Shown here in pieces: positions 50,787 to 59,663 of a stretch of DNA of 64,000 nucleotides; position 1 is the stretch's first letter; the number at the start of each line of letters is the position of its first letter. Source of the stretch: Streptomyces europaeiscabiei. Lineage in GTDB: Bacteria; Actinomycetota; Actinomycetes; Streptomycetales; Streptomycetaceae. Location: assembly GCF_036346855.1 (NCBI RefSeq), contig NZ_CP107841.1, forward strand, positions 4,530,001 through 4,594,000, given 5' to 3'. Position numbers and translations under genes: made by a program. The notes beneath the pieces were generated by a model. The model saw only the letters and a program-made list of their open reading frames with translations, had not been told where the DNA came from and searched no databases.

Positions 50787-51953
50787 ATGGCCCCCATGGC
50801 TCCCCTGGCCGTGCTCAAGGACGCGACAGCGATCGTCGGTATCGGCCAGACCCCCTTCGCCAAACAACTGGCCGAGACCGAAAGGGCGTTGGCGTGCCGG
50901 GCGATCCTCGCCGCCCTCGACGACGCGGGAATCGCCCCGGACGAGGTCGACGCGCTCGCCTCCTACACGATGGAGGAGACGGACGAGGTCGAGGTCGCCA
51001 AGGCGCTCGGCCTCGGGGACCTCACCTTCTTCAGCAAGGTCGGCTACGGCGGCGGCGGTTCGTGCGCCACGGTCGCGCATCTGGCCGCCGCGATCGCGAC
51101 CGGGCAGGCCACCGTCGGCGTCGCCTGGCGGTCCCGGAAACGCGGATCGGGCCCCCGCCCGTGGAAGAACACGGCAGTCCAACTCCCCACCCCGGCCCAG
51201 TGGACCCGCCCCTACGGCCTGCTGCGCCCCGCCGACGAGATAGCCATGCTCGCCCGCCGCCACATGCACGAGTACGGCACGACCCGCGACCACCTCTTCA
51301 ACGTCGCCCTGGCCTGCCGGAACAGAGCGAACCAGAACCCCGCCGCGATCATGTACGAGCGCCCGCTGACCCGCGAGATGTACATGAACTCCCGCTGGAT
51401 CAGCGAACCCCTCTGCCTCTTCGACAACTGCCTGGAGACGGACGGGGCGTTGGCATGCGTCCTCGTCTCCGCCGAGCGCGCCCGCGACTGCCGCCGGACC
51501 CCCGTCTACGTCCACTCCGCCGCCCAGGGCCTGCCCGCCCAGCACCACGGCATGGTCAACTACTGGAACGACGACCCGCTGACCGGCCCCGCCTGGACCG
51601 CCGCCCGGCACCTCTGGAAGCACGCGGACGTCACCCCGGACGACATCGACGTCGCCCAGATCTACGACGCGTTCACCGCCCTGATCCCGTTGTCGTTGGA
51701 GGGGTACGGGTTCTGTGCGCGTGGCGAGGGCGGCGCGTTCACCGAGGGCGGCGCCCTGGAGAGCGGCGGCCGGCTGCCCGTCAACACCTCCGGGGGCGGC
51801 CTCAGCGAGGCGTACGTACACGGCTTCAACCTGATCACCGAGGGCGTACGGCAACTGCGCGGCACGAGCACCGCCCAGGTACCGGGGGCGGCGACCTGCC
51901 TGGTCACGGCGGGCGAAGGGGTACCGACGTCGGCCCTGCTGCTTCGGAACTGA
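50787..51953 (+). CDS. Thiolase-fold (SCP-x/lipid-transfer type) protein
   Basis: A 388-residue thiolase-superfamily protein. Cys93 in GGGGSCATVAHL sits at the acyl-acceptor position. The C-terminal NTSGGGLSEAYVHGF carries the catalytic-region His and Gly turn. It belongs to the non-canonical SCP-x-like group that pairs with DUF35 OB-fold proteins and works in beta-oxidation or retro-aldol side-chain cleavage of steroid-like CoA esters. The ATG at 50787 has GGAGG 8 bp upstream. It is the first gene of an operon: DUF35 13 bp later, then enoyl-CoA hydratase. Confidence 0.88.
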   Translation: MAPMAPLAVLKDATAIVGIGQTPFAKQLAETERALACRAILAALDDAGIAPDEVDALASYTMEETDEVEVAKALGLGDLTFFSKVGYGGGGSCATVAHLAAAIATGQATVGVAWRSRKRGSGPRPWKNTAVQLPTPAQWTRPYGLLRPADEIAMLARRHMHEYGTTRDHLFNVALACRNRANQNPAAIMYERPLTREMYMNSRWISEPLCLFDNCLETDGALACVLVSAERARDCRRTPVYVHSAAQGLPAQHHGMVNYWNDDPLTGPAWTAARHLWKHADVTPDDIDVAQIYDAFTALIPLSLEGYGFCARGEGGAFTEGGALESGGRLPVNTSGGGLSEAYVHGFNLITEGVRQLRGTSTAQVPGAATCLVTAGEGVPTSALLLRN

Positions 51954-51966
51954 GGAGTTGACCCCC

Positions 51967-52383
51967 ATGCTGACCCCTGTCGTGGACGACGACGGAGCCC
52001 CCTTCTGGGAGTACGCCGCCCAAGGAGAACTGCGCATCCAGGCCTGCGCCGACTGCGGCGAACTCCGCTTCCCGCCCCGCCCCTGCTGCCCGCACTGCCG
52101 CTCCTTCGCGACGCAATGGCGCCAGGTCAGCGGCCGGGGCCGGATCTGGTCGTACGTCCTCCCCCACCCGCCCCTGCTCCCCGACTACGCCGAGCAGGCC
52201 CCGTACAACGTCATCCTCGTCGAACTGACCGACGCCCCCCGCATCCGCCTCGTCGGCAACCTGGTGAGCGGGCCGGGTGCCCGCCTCGACTCCGTCCCCG
52301 TCGCACGCCTCCGCATCGGCGCGCGGGTCCAGGTGGTCTTCACCGCCACCGGCCTCCCCCAATGGGTACTGGAGCGACCGTGA
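51967..52383 (+). CDS. Zn-ribbon OB-fold protein (DUF35)
   Basis: A 138-residue protein. An N-terminal zinc ribbon, C27-xx-C30 and C41-xx-C44 (CADC...CPHC), is followed by an OB-fold that in relatives binds acyl-CoA. These proteins are obligatory partners of thiolase-like or SCP-x-like proteins and help channel acyl groups. Here it directly follows its thiolase. GAGGAG lies before the ATG at 51967. Its stop overlaps the hydratase GTG (GTGA). Confidence 0.92.
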   Translation: MLTPVVDDDGAPFWEYAAQGELRIQACADCGELRFPPRPCCPHCRSFATQWRQVSGRGRIWSYVLPHPPLLPDYAEQAPYNVILVELTDAPRIRLVGNLVSGPGARLDSVPVARLRIGARVQVVFTATGLPQWVLERP

Positions 52384-53159
52384 CCCTGCGCACGACGACG
52401 GACAAGGACACGGGCGTGGCACTCCTCACCCTGGACCGCCCGGAGAAGCTGAACGCGATCGATCTGCCGACGGCGGAGCAACTGACTCTGCTTTGGAGGG
52501 AGTTGCGATACGACGACACCGTACGGGCCATCGTCCTGACCGGCGCCGGCGACCGCGCCTTCTGCACGGGCCTCGACCGTGACGCGGCGAGGGCCGTCCC
52601 CCAACCGAACTCACCGTACACGATCGAGGACCCCCTCCTCAGGGTCGGCCCGAAGTCCAACGACCTCTGGAAACCGTTGATCGCGGCGGTGAACGGCATG
52701 GCGTGCGGCGGCGCCTTCTACCTCCTCGGCGAGTCCGACTTCCTCGTCGCCGACTCTTCCGCGACCTTCTTCGACCCCCACACCACCTACGGCATGGTCA
52801 GCGCCTTCGAGTCGATCCTCATGGCCCAGCGGATGCCGTACGGGGAGGCCGCGCGGATGGCGCTGATGGGCACCGCCGAGCGGATGTCGGCCCACCGGGC
52901 GTACGAGGTGGGGCTCGTGTCGGAGGTGACGGACCCCGGCGAGGCCGTCGCCGCCGCCGTGCGGTGCGCCGAGGTGATCGCCGGGTATCCGCCGGAGGCC
53001 GTCCAGGGCACGGTCCGGTCCTGCTGGGCCGCCCGGGAGGCGGCACGGGCGCACGCCCTCGCGTACGCCCCGCACCTCGTCTCGTTGGGCAACCTGCCGG
53101 GCGAACGGCAGGCGGAGCTGTTCACAGGGCGGCGACCTGGCGGGTACCGGGTGCGGTGA
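52380..53159 (+). CDS. Enoyl-CoA hydratase/isomerase family protein
   Basis: A 259-residue crotonase-fold enzyme. LLTLDRPEKLNAIDLPTAEQ opens the fold, and VLTGAGDRAFCTGLDRD with IAAVNGMACGGAFYLLGESD forms the oxyanion hole. FFDPHTTYGMVSAF follows. The two canonical catalytic glutamates are not plainly present at their usual places, so it may catalyse isomerisation or ring opening rather than hydration. It starts at GTG 52380, overlapping DUF35 by 4 bp. Last gene of the operon. Confidence 0.88.
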   Translation: MTLRTTTDKDTGVALLTLDRPEKLNAIDLPTAEQLTLLWRELRYDDTVRAIVLTGAGDRAFCTGLDRDAARAVPQPNSPYTIEDPLLRVGPKSNDLWKPLIAAVNGMACGGAFYLLGESDFLVADSSATFFDPHTTYGMVSAFESILMAQRMPYGEAARMALMGTAERMSAHRAYEVGLVSEVTDPGEAVAAAVRCAEVIAGYPPEAVQGTVRSCWAAREAARAHALAYAPHLVSLGNLPGERQAELFTGRRPGGYRVR

Positions 53160-53211
53160 GCCCTCGCCCCACCTGACTCAACCGACGCAACCACTCACCC
53201 AACTGGACCAA

Positions 53212-53265
53212 CTGAACCGGCTGAACCGGCTGGACCGGCTGAACCGGCTGGACCGGCTGGACCGG
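53212..53265. repeat. Six 9-bp tandem repeats CTGRACCGG
   Basis: Alternating CTGAACCGG and CTGGACCGG units lie in the gap between convergent genes. The sequence ends next to the stop of the minus-strand secreted protein. Confidence 0.75.
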
Positions 53266-53266
53266 C

Positions 53267-53827
53267 TCAGCTGATCGGCTCGGCCTCCGGCTCCGCCACG
53301 CAGTGGTCGAGCGACGACGCCATGCTCTTCCTCGCCATCTCGATGTCGACGGTCACCTTGTCGTCGGCGAGCACGTCGATCTTCCAGGTCTCGTCCTTGA
53401 TCGTGGCCCCGTTCCCGTCCTTGAACGAGACATCGACCCAGAACGCGGCGTCACTCGGATTGGGGTTGGTCACCTCGACGGTGGCGTACGGCTCCTTCAC
53501 AGTCGCGCACTTCACCAACCGCACGGTCGCCGGCTCCAACTGGTCCGCGCCCGAACCGGTGCCCCCGGTGGACGAGTCGTCGTAGTCGTCGTCATAGTCG
53601 TCGTCATAGTCGTAGCTCTTGCCCAGCCCGGACGAACTGCCGCCCGAGGACGAGGACGACGTGTCGTGGTCCTGGGAGGAAGAGCTGCAGCCGCCACCGC
53701 CGTCGCCGCTTCCACCGCCGCTGGAGCTGGTGCCGCCGTGGCCTCGGCCTGCCGAGAACCCGGACAGGGCGAGTACGACAACCGCTGTCATCGACGCGAA
53801 CTTCAGTCCACGCCCCCGTGTTTGCAT
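53267..53827 (-). CDS. Secreted protein with acidic low-complexity linker
   Basis: About 186 residues. A signal peptide (FASMTAVVVLALSGFSAGRG) is followed by a Gly/Ser tract with a single Cys, an Asp/Tyr repeat (YDYDDDYDDDYDD) and a C-terminal beta-sandwich (VKCATVKEPYATVEVTNPN, VDVSFKDGNG) resembling FxLYD-type domains. The C-terminal domain has two cysteines. The start could be any of 53839, 53833 or 53827; none has a strong ribosome site. Function unknown; probably cell-surface or extracellular. Confidence 0.65.
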   Translation of the reverse strand: MQTRGRGLKFASMTAVVVLALSGFSAGRGHGGTSSSGGGSGDGGGGCSSSSQDHDTSSSSSGGSSSGLGKSYDYDDDYDDDYDDSSTGGTGSGADQLEPATVRLVKCATVKEPYATVEVTNPNPSDAAFWVDVSFKDGNGATIKDETWKIDVLADDKVTVDIEMARKSMASSLDHCVAEPEAEPIS

Positions 53828-53858
53828 GTGCATGCCCACAGCTTAGCCACTGGCGACA

Positions 53859-54401
53859 TCACGTGGAGGCGTGTTGCTCGTGTACGGGGGTCGAGGAGGA
53901 GGACGACTGGCAGGTGTGGTCGAGATCCTTCGCGATCACGCTGTGCAGGGTGGCGTTGTCCGGCGCGGCGGGGTCCGGGACGACGAAGGTGTAGGCGACC
54001 TCCTGTGGGTACTCCCCGACGACGACGGTGAGTTGGTCGGTCAGCGTGGGGGACGTCCGCACCTCCCCCTCCACCCCGGCCGCACCGAGCAACTCCTTCA
54101 GCTCCCCGAACGTGACCTCCGACGCGAGGGTCACCGTCTTCCCCCGCCGCCCGGTCGGCACGTCCACCGTCCCGGTCCAGGTGCTCAGCGCGACCTGGAA
54201 GATCTCGCGACAGCCGCACACTTCGAGGCGCACGTCCCCGTACGCGAAGGTCCGGGGCCAGATCCCCTTCGGGTTTGGGAAGTAGTCGGCCTCGACCGGC
54301 GGTCCGAGTACCTCGGTGACGGCGTCCAGCGTGACTCCGGGCCTCAGGACGCCGACGCCGCCGGTCGTCGCATAGTCCGTCAGCACCTTTCTTGTGTCCA
54401 T
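53859..54401 (-). CDS. Conserved hypothetical protein
   Basis: A 180-residue soluble protein starting MDTRKVLTDYATTGGVGVLR. GVTLDAVTEVLGPPVEADYF resembles a SmpA/OmlA-like helical hairpin, and two cysteines occur in VCGCREIF. No signal peptide is seen. The ATG at 54401 has only a weak ribosome site. The C-terminus is a Ser-rich tail. No specific function can be given. Confidence 0.55.
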   Translation of the reverse strand: MDTRKVLTDYATTGGVGVLRPGVTLDAVTEVLGPPVEADYFPNPKGIWPRTFAYGDVRLEVCGCREIFQVALSTWTGTVDVPTGRRGKTVTLASEVTFGELKELLGAAGVEGEVRTSPTLTDQLTVVVGEYPQEVAYTFVVPDPAAPDNATLHSVIAKDLDHTCQSSSSSTPVHEQHAST

Positions 54402-54574
54402 GCCGGATGATCTCAGGCTTCGGCAAGGCTGCGGGCCCGTTCGAAGCGGGTGAGGCCGTCGGAGAGGTCCACGATCGGGTCGGGATGGTCGCAGCCAGAA
54501 CGCCCAACACCGTCCGCGGCGTTCGGCCTGGCACGAGGCCTGGCACGAGGCCTGGCAACAGGACCCACTCCCGC

Positions 54575-54742
54575 TCAGCGCCGGGCGTTCTCCGGCACCG
54601 TGATCTGACGCTCGCCCCAGCCCATCCGGGTCGTCGCCGTGTAGTTCACCGTCGTGCCCGCGTCGAGACCCACTTCCCGGGCCCTGGCCGACGGTTCGAC
54701 CAGCACGCAGGGGGAGCCGAAACTCATGGATGCGGCCCGCAT
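54575..54742 (-). pseudogene. Short gene fragment
   Basis: A 55-codon frame with coding-like composition (VGLDAGTTVNYTATTRMGWG, ending VPENARR) has no recognised family or ribosome site. Between it and 54401 the minus strand also reads DPIVDLSDGLTRFERARSLA to a stop, the tail of another lost gene, with three CCTGGCACGAGG units near 54535. From 54743 to 55083 no gene is supported. Confidence 0.35.
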
Positions 54743-55083
54743 CACGCTTCGGTGCTCGGGGACAGAACTCGGGCGTCGGGGCAGGCGTGTTGAGGCGTCC
54801 CTCTGGAGACGAGAACTGTGTCGAGGTGGCGAAGCGACAAAAGAGGCGGGGCCAGGAGTCGCCCTCGGCCCCGTCCAGGAAGGCACGCCAGGTCGGATGC
54901 GGGAGGGCACGGGGCAAGTACGTTGCCGCGCGCGCATCCCTCAGGCCGCCTCGTGCGTCCCTCAGGCCGCCTCGTGCGGCCCGGAAACGGCCGGGGAGGC
55001 GGCCCGAAGCCGGCGGCGGGCCCTACGAGGTACGTCCGGGCCCGGGTGGGCCGCCCTTGTCGGATCGGCGGACGGCGCCGATG

Positions 55084-56499
55084 TCACTGGTCCTGGATGC
55101 GCCGGAAGGGCCGGTCGGCCTCCAGTTCGAACGCGATCTCCAGGAGCTTCCGTTCACCTCCGGGGTGGGCGGAGAACATGACGCCGATGGGCAGCCCGTC
55201 CGTCGTCCCGCTCGCGGCGGGCATCGAGAGCGACGGGGTGCCGACGATGTTGTCGAGGGGTGTGAACGCCACATACGCGAGGAGCCGCTCGATCAGCTCG
55301 GCGTAGGGAACGGCCGGGCTGAGGTGGCCGATCGGTGGCGTGGTGTGGGCGAGCACGGGCGACAGCACGAGGTCGAGCCGGCTGAAGGACGCCGCGTGCG
55401 CCTCCTTCGTGCGCTTCAACCGTCGCAGCACGCCGGGAGTCCGCCGCCAGTTCCGCAGATAGTCCTCGCGCAGCCCCCGGCTGAGGCCGTCCATGCGGCG
55501 CCGGTCGAAGTCCGCGCCGAGGGTCCGGCCCGTGGCACCGAGGAGGAAGGACAGCATCCCCCAGTACGTGAGGAAGTCGTCGGTGAAGTTCGGGTCCATG
55601 TCCAACTCCACCGGCTCCACAGTGTGTCCGAGCCGTCCGAGCGTGGCCACGGTCTCCGTGACCGCCGCCCGGGTCGCGGCGTCGGAGTGAACTCCGTTCG
55701 GGGAGTCCAGCAGGAACCCGATGCGCAACCGGCGCTCCGAGGGGCCTTCGACCAGGCCGAGGGGCGGCAGTCCGGAACTCCGCCGGTGCGTCTCCGCAGC
55801 GGCGAGGAACGCGGCGGTGTCCCGCACGGAACGGCTCACGATTCCGTCGGAGACGATGTCGATCGGCAGCCGGCGGCCCAGGTCACTTGGCACGACGCGG
55901 CCACGAGTCGGTTTGAGGCCGACGAGTCCGCAGCAGGCCGCGGGAATCCGGATCGAGCCACCGCCGTCGTTGGCGTGCGCGATCGGCACGGCACCGGCGG
56001 CGACCAGTGCCGCGCTGCCGCCCGACGAACCGCCCGCCGAGTAGCCCGTGTTCCATGGGTTGCGCACCGGCTCCGCACCGTCGTACTCGGTGCTCGCGTT
56101 GAACCCGAACTCGGGCAGCCGGGTCTTTCCCAGCACCGTGACGCCGCTGCTCAGGAGCTGGTGGGTGAACGGTGCGTGCCGCCGCGCCGCCCTCGGCCGG
56201 AAGGCGCTGCTGCCGTGGCCCGTGGGCAGCCCCTGGTAGTCGGTGTTGTCCTTGACGAAGGTCGGCACCCCGGCGAAGGCGCCGCCCGTTCCGGCGGCGT
56301 GCGCCGGGCTGCCGACGTGCACCTGGACCGCGCCCAGCCGTGCGTCGACCGCCCGCACCCGCTCCGCGGCGTCCCGGGCCGCCTCGGCGGGGGAGACCTC
56401 GCCGCGGCGGATCGCCGCGGCGAGACCGACTGCGTCGTGTTCTCCCAGGGCGTCGTCCCGGAAAGCGTGCACGATGGTCCGTTCGTCGAAAGTCGTCAC
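55084..56499 (-). CDS. Amidase signature family hydrolase
   Basis: A 471-residue amidase. The Lys-cisSer-Ser triad is visible: Lys83 (PTFVKD), Ser158 (AGGSSGGSAA) and Ser182 (DGGGSIRIPAA). KPTRGRVVP and the long C-terminal half are typical, and the overall sequence is close to 6-aminohexanoate cyclic-dimer hydrolase-like and glutamyl-tRNA-amidotransferase-A-like amidases. The GTG at 56499 (MTTFDERTIV) has GAGG before it. It is cytoplasmic; the amide substrate is unknown. Confidence 0.88.
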   Translation of the reverse strand: MTTFDERTIVHAFRDDALGEHDAVGLAAAIRRGEVSPAEAARDAAERVRAVDARLGAVQVHVGSPAHAAGTGGAFAGVPTFVKDNTDYQGLPTGHGSSAFRPRAARRHAPFTHQLLSSGVTVLGKTRLPEFGFNASTEYDGAEPVRNPWNTGYSAGGSSGGSAALVAAGAVPIAHANDGGGSIRIPAACCGLVGLKPTRGRVVPSDLGRRLPIDIVSDGIVSRSVRDTAAFLAAAETHRRSSGLPPLGLVEGPSERRLRIGFLLDSPNGVHSDAATRAAVTETVATLGRLGHTVEPVELDMDPNFTDDFLTYWGMLSFLLGATGRTLGADFDRRRMDGLSRGLREDYLRNWRRTPGVLRRLKRTKEAHAASFSRLDLVLSPVLAHTTPPIGHLSPAVPYAELIERLLAYVAFTPLDNIVGTPSLSMPAASGTTDGLPIGVMFSAHPGGERKLLEIAFELEADRPFRRIQDQ

Positions 56500-56823
56500 A
56501 GCTGCCTCAGCCCCTGCCCGTGTGGACGGTCGCCCGCCATCATTCCTTACCGTCAAGTAACACGCGAGGAGTTCGCCGTCCCATTCGATGCCGCTGGGGG
56601 GTGGGTGGCGTGTCGGGTGTCGGGTGTCCGGTGAGCTGCGGTGTGGCGGGGTGTCCGGGCGGGTGCCGTTGCCCGCACACGCCGAGTACCCCGTTCCCGT
56701 GCACGCGGGGCGGGGCGGGGCGGGGCGGGACAGCGTACGGCCGTATGCGACGGCCCACTTGGGAAAGGAGCGGCCGGGATGGGCGTGAGGAAGGAGCCGA
56801 AAGGGCACGGCCTCGCAACCCGG
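56500..56823. other. G-rich intergenic segment upstream of the amidase gene
   Basis: No gene is seen. It holds GTGTCGGGTGTCGGGTGTCC short repeats near 56608 and a run of five GGGGC-type blocks at 56707-56729, a sequence able to form a G-quadruplex on the plus strand. Confidence 0.4.
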
Positions 56824-56880
56824 TACGGGGTGACCGGCACCGCGCGACCACGGGAGCCGCGCGGTGCCGGTCACCCCGTA
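56824..56880. repeat. Perfect 23-bp inverted repeat
   Basis: The left arm at 56824-56846 begins TACGGGGTGACCGGCACC. The right arm at 56858-56880 is its exact complement, ending GGTGCCGGTCACCCCGTA. The loop is 11 bases. It lies downstream of afsK and could act as its terminator, but the arm is unusually long and exact. Confidence 0.8.
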
Positions 56881-56960
56881 GACGCCCCACCCCGTAGACG
56901 CCCCACCCCGTAGACGCCCCACCCCGTAGACGCCCCACCCGGTAGACGCCCCACCCGGTA
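56881..56960. repeat. Five tandem 16-bp repeats GACGCCCCACCCCGTA
   Basis: Five head-to-tail copies start at 56881, 56897, 56913, 56929 and 56945; the last two end CCGGTA. The unit shares CACCCCGTA with the right arm of the inverted repeat it abuts, suggesting the array grew from that arm. It ends 6 bp before the afsK stop. Confidence 0.8.
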
Positions 56961-56966
56961 GACGCC

Positions 56967-59315
56967 CTACGACGTCCGCGCCGTCCCCGTCCCCTTCTCC
57001 GCGTCCAGTGCGTACACGCACCGGTCCTTGCTGCACGCGTACACGACGCCCTCCTTGACGACGGGCGAGCCGGTGATCTCGCCGCCCGTCGCGAGCTTCC
57101 AGCGGAGTCGGCCGTCGTCGGCCTTCAGCGTGTACAGGAGGTGGTCCGTCGAGCCGAAGTGGATACGGCCCTCCGCGACCGACGGCGATCCGACGATCTC
57201 GCCGCCCGCCTGGAAGCGCCACTTCGGCGTCCCCGTGACCGCGTCCAGGGTGTAGAGGCCCTTGCCGCTGCCCACATGGATGTGCCCCGCGGCGACGAGT
57301 ACCGGCTCCAGCGAGGAGCGGGACTCCGTCGCGATCCTCCAGCGGTCTCGGCCGTCCGTGGCGTCGAGGGCGTAGACCGTGCCGAGGTAGTCGGCGAGAT
57401 AGACGCCGCCACCCGTGACCGCCGGTCCCGGCGCGAACGTGGGCGCGGAGAGGAAGACGGCAGGCGCCTCGAAGTGCCAGCGGACGTGCCCGCCTGCGAT
57501 GTCGATGGCCAGGACACGGCTGCCGGCGGAGACGTACACATAGCCGTCCGCGGCCGGTGTGAGCCGTACCGGGACGCCGCCGCAGGAGGCCGCGTCCCCG
57601 ATGGGGTACGACCAGCGCTCGTCACCCGTACGGGCCTCCAGCGCGCGCAGTCGGGCGTCCTTCCAGATGTACACCGTGCCGTCCTGCACGACCGGCCCGG
57701 CCTCGATGGACTCGAAGTCGGTCTGGGCGCCGGTGAGCTCCCAGAGCTTCTGCCCGTTGGACGCCTCCCAGCCCTGGACGCCACCACCCCGGGTGGCGGT
57801 GACCACCGTGCCCCGGTCGGCCTTCAGGGAGTACACCCAGGCGTCCGTCGACAGCCGCCACAGGTCGGCGCCCTCGCGGGCGTCGAGCGCGAAGAGGGTC
57901 GGGCCGTCGGAGGCGTGGATACGGCCGTCCGCGACCGCCATCGACCAGGCGACGTCACGGGTCTTGAAGCGGCGCCGGCCGGTGGCCACGTCCAGGGCGT
58001 GCACCTCGAAGGAGGTGACGTAGACGAGGTCGTCGGCGACGGAGGGGGTGCCCCACACGTCGTTCGACATGCGGAAACGCCAGGGGCGCCAGCCGGAGGC
58101 GGCCGGCTCGGGGGTGGCGGGCGGGACGGTCACGGACGGCGCGGGGTCGGCGCCGTTCACGCCGGCGCGCGGCCGGGACCAGGACGCGGCGAGGCCCGCC
58201 TCCGGAGGGGGCGCCTTCACGGCGGCCGCGCGGGCGTCGGCGACGCGCGGACCGGGCCCGATGGGCACCTGCCCCCCGGCGAGCCGTACCGGCCCGGTGT
58301 CGGGGGCACCGAGGGAGAGGGGCGCGGGGTCGTACGAGGGCGGGGGCGGCGGTACCGGGGCGGGGCGGGCTCCTCCGCCGCTGCGCCCGCCGGAGGTCTG
58401 CTGGGGCTTGGGCGCCGGGCGACCACCGCGGCGGGTCTCGATCATGGCCACCGCCTTCTCGGGCAGCCACGCCGACGCCGTACCGCTGTCGTCCGAGCCG
58501 GAGCCGAAGAGGTGGGGCGCGAGCTGGGCCTGGAGGTCGGCGGGGTTGGGGCGCGCGGTCGGGTCCATCTGCATACAGGACTCGATGAGGGGGCGCAGGT
58601 CGTCCGGGAGGCCGGCGAGGTCCGGGCCCTCGCGCAGCAGCATGAAGACGGTCTCCACGGGGTTGGCGCCGTGGAACGGCGCGTGCCCGGTGGCGGCGAA
58701 CACCAGCATCGAGCCGAGCGAGAAGACATCGCTCGCGCCGGTCACGCTCCGCGAGTCCTTCGCCTGCTCGGGCGACATGTACGCGGGCGTCCCGACGGCG
58801 ACGTTCGTCATCGTCAAACGCGTGTTCGAGACTCCGGACGCGATGCCGAAGTCGATGACGCGCGGCCCGTCCTCGACGACGAGGACGTTGGACGGCTTCA
58901 GGTCGCGGTGGACGAGTCCGGCGCCGTGGATGGACTGCAGGGCTTCGGCCACACCCGCGGCGAACCAGCGGACGGCCTGGACCGGCATGGGCCCACAGTC
59001 GTTCACTATTTCTTCCAGGGAGGGCGCGGGGACGTACGCGGTCGCCAGCCACGGCACGGCGGCGCGGGGATCGGCATCGACCACCGCCGCCGTGTAGAAG
59101 CCGGACACCGCGCGGGCCGCCTCGACCTCGCGCGTGAAACGGACCCGGAAGAGCTGGTCCTCCGCGAGTTCCGTCCGCACCGTCTTGATCGCCACGCGCC
59201 GGCCCGACGCCGAGCGCGCCAGATAGACCAGCCCCATGCCGCCGGCACCCAGCCGTCCCAGCACCTCGAACGGCCCGATCCGCCGCGGATCGTGCTGCGT
59301 CAGCTGATCCACCAC
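56967..59315 (-). CDS. afsK: AfsK-type Ser/Thr protein kinase with PQQ-like beta-propeller
   Basis: A 782-residue kinase opening [19 protein letters not shown], as I remember for AfsK of S. coelicolor. The glycine loop is at 20-29, Lys44 (VAIKTV), HRD at 136-138 and DFG at 155-157. A Pro/Gly-rich linker (about 290-410) leads to a C-terminal domain of repeated PQQ-type blades ([30 protein letters not shown]). AfsK autophosphorylates and phosphorylates AfsR; the propeller may sense a ligand such as S-adenosylmethionine. The GTG at 59315 gives the AfsK N-terminus. AfsR is encoded 9.5 kb away in this window. Confidence 0.92.
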   Translation of the reverse strand: MVDQLTQHDPRRIGPFEVLGRLGAGGMGLVYLARSASGRRVAIKTVRTELAEDQLFRVRFTREVEAARAVSGFYTAAVVDADPRAAVPWLATAYVPAPSLEEIVNDCGPMPVQAVRWFAAGVAEALQSIHGAGLVHRDLKPSNVLVVEDGPRVIDFGIASGVSNTRLTMTNVAVGTPAYMSPEQAKDSRSVTGASDVFSLGSMLVFAATGHAPFHGANPVETVFMLLREGPDLAGLPDDLRPLIESCMQMDPTARPNPADLQAQLAPHLFGSGSDDSGTASAWLPEKAVAMIETRRGGRPAPKPQQTSGGRSGGGARPAPVPPPPPSYDPAPLSLGAPDTGPVRLAGGQVPIGPGPRVADARAAAVKAPPPEAGLAASWSRPRAGVNGADPAPSVTVPPATPEPAASGWRPWRFRMSNDVWGTPSVADDLVYVTSFEVHALDVATGRRRFKTRDVAWSMAVADGRIHASDGPTLFALDAREGADLWRLSTDAWVYSLKADRGTVVTATRGGGVQGWEASNGQKLWELTGAQTDFESIEAGPVVQDGTVYIWKDARLRALEARTGDERWSYPIGDAASCGGVPVRLTPAADGYVYVSAGSRVLAIDIAGGHVRWHFEAPAVFLSAPTFAPGPAVTGGGVYLADYLGTVYALDATDGRDRWRIATESRSSLEPVLVAAGHIHVGSGKGLYTLDAVTGTPKWRFQAGGEIVGSPSVAEGRIHFGSTDHLLYTLKADDGRLRWKLATGGEITGSPVVKEGVVYACSKDRCVYALDAEKGTGTARTS

Positions 59316-59663
59316 TTGCCCTGCCACCTCCCCGTACGGACCGCGTCACCCACGTTGTGCGCGCGACCCCCGTGCAGCGTCTCACCACCGCACCGCCATG
59401 GCGGCACGCACCCCGATTCTTCCTGCTACCGGGGGCAGGTTGCTAACCCGGGTGCGGAACGGGGTGTCTCAGGACAAAACCATGTTGTCCGCCTCTCGGG
59501 AAGCGGGAGCCCGGATGGTGGGACACCACGGCGGGCCGCGTACCACCGGCGCACAACCCCGTACGCCTGCCCACGCGGCGGCCCGGTCACGCCCCGGAGC
59601 GCCGGCGCGAGCCACGGGCAGGCCCTCGCCCCCCACACCCGCCGACCGCCGTCTTACCGCTGG
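59316..59663. other. Upstream region of the kinase gene, no gene seen
   Basis: 348 bp between the kinase start and the VOC gene end. It presumably carries the afsK promoter. A short inverted AACCCGGGTT lies near 59446. No coding frame with a ribosome site or known domain was seen. Confidence 0.4.

Noticed and set aside
56881..56960. Possible CRISPR array
   Set aside because: Units are contiguous 16-mers without spacers, and there are no cas genes.
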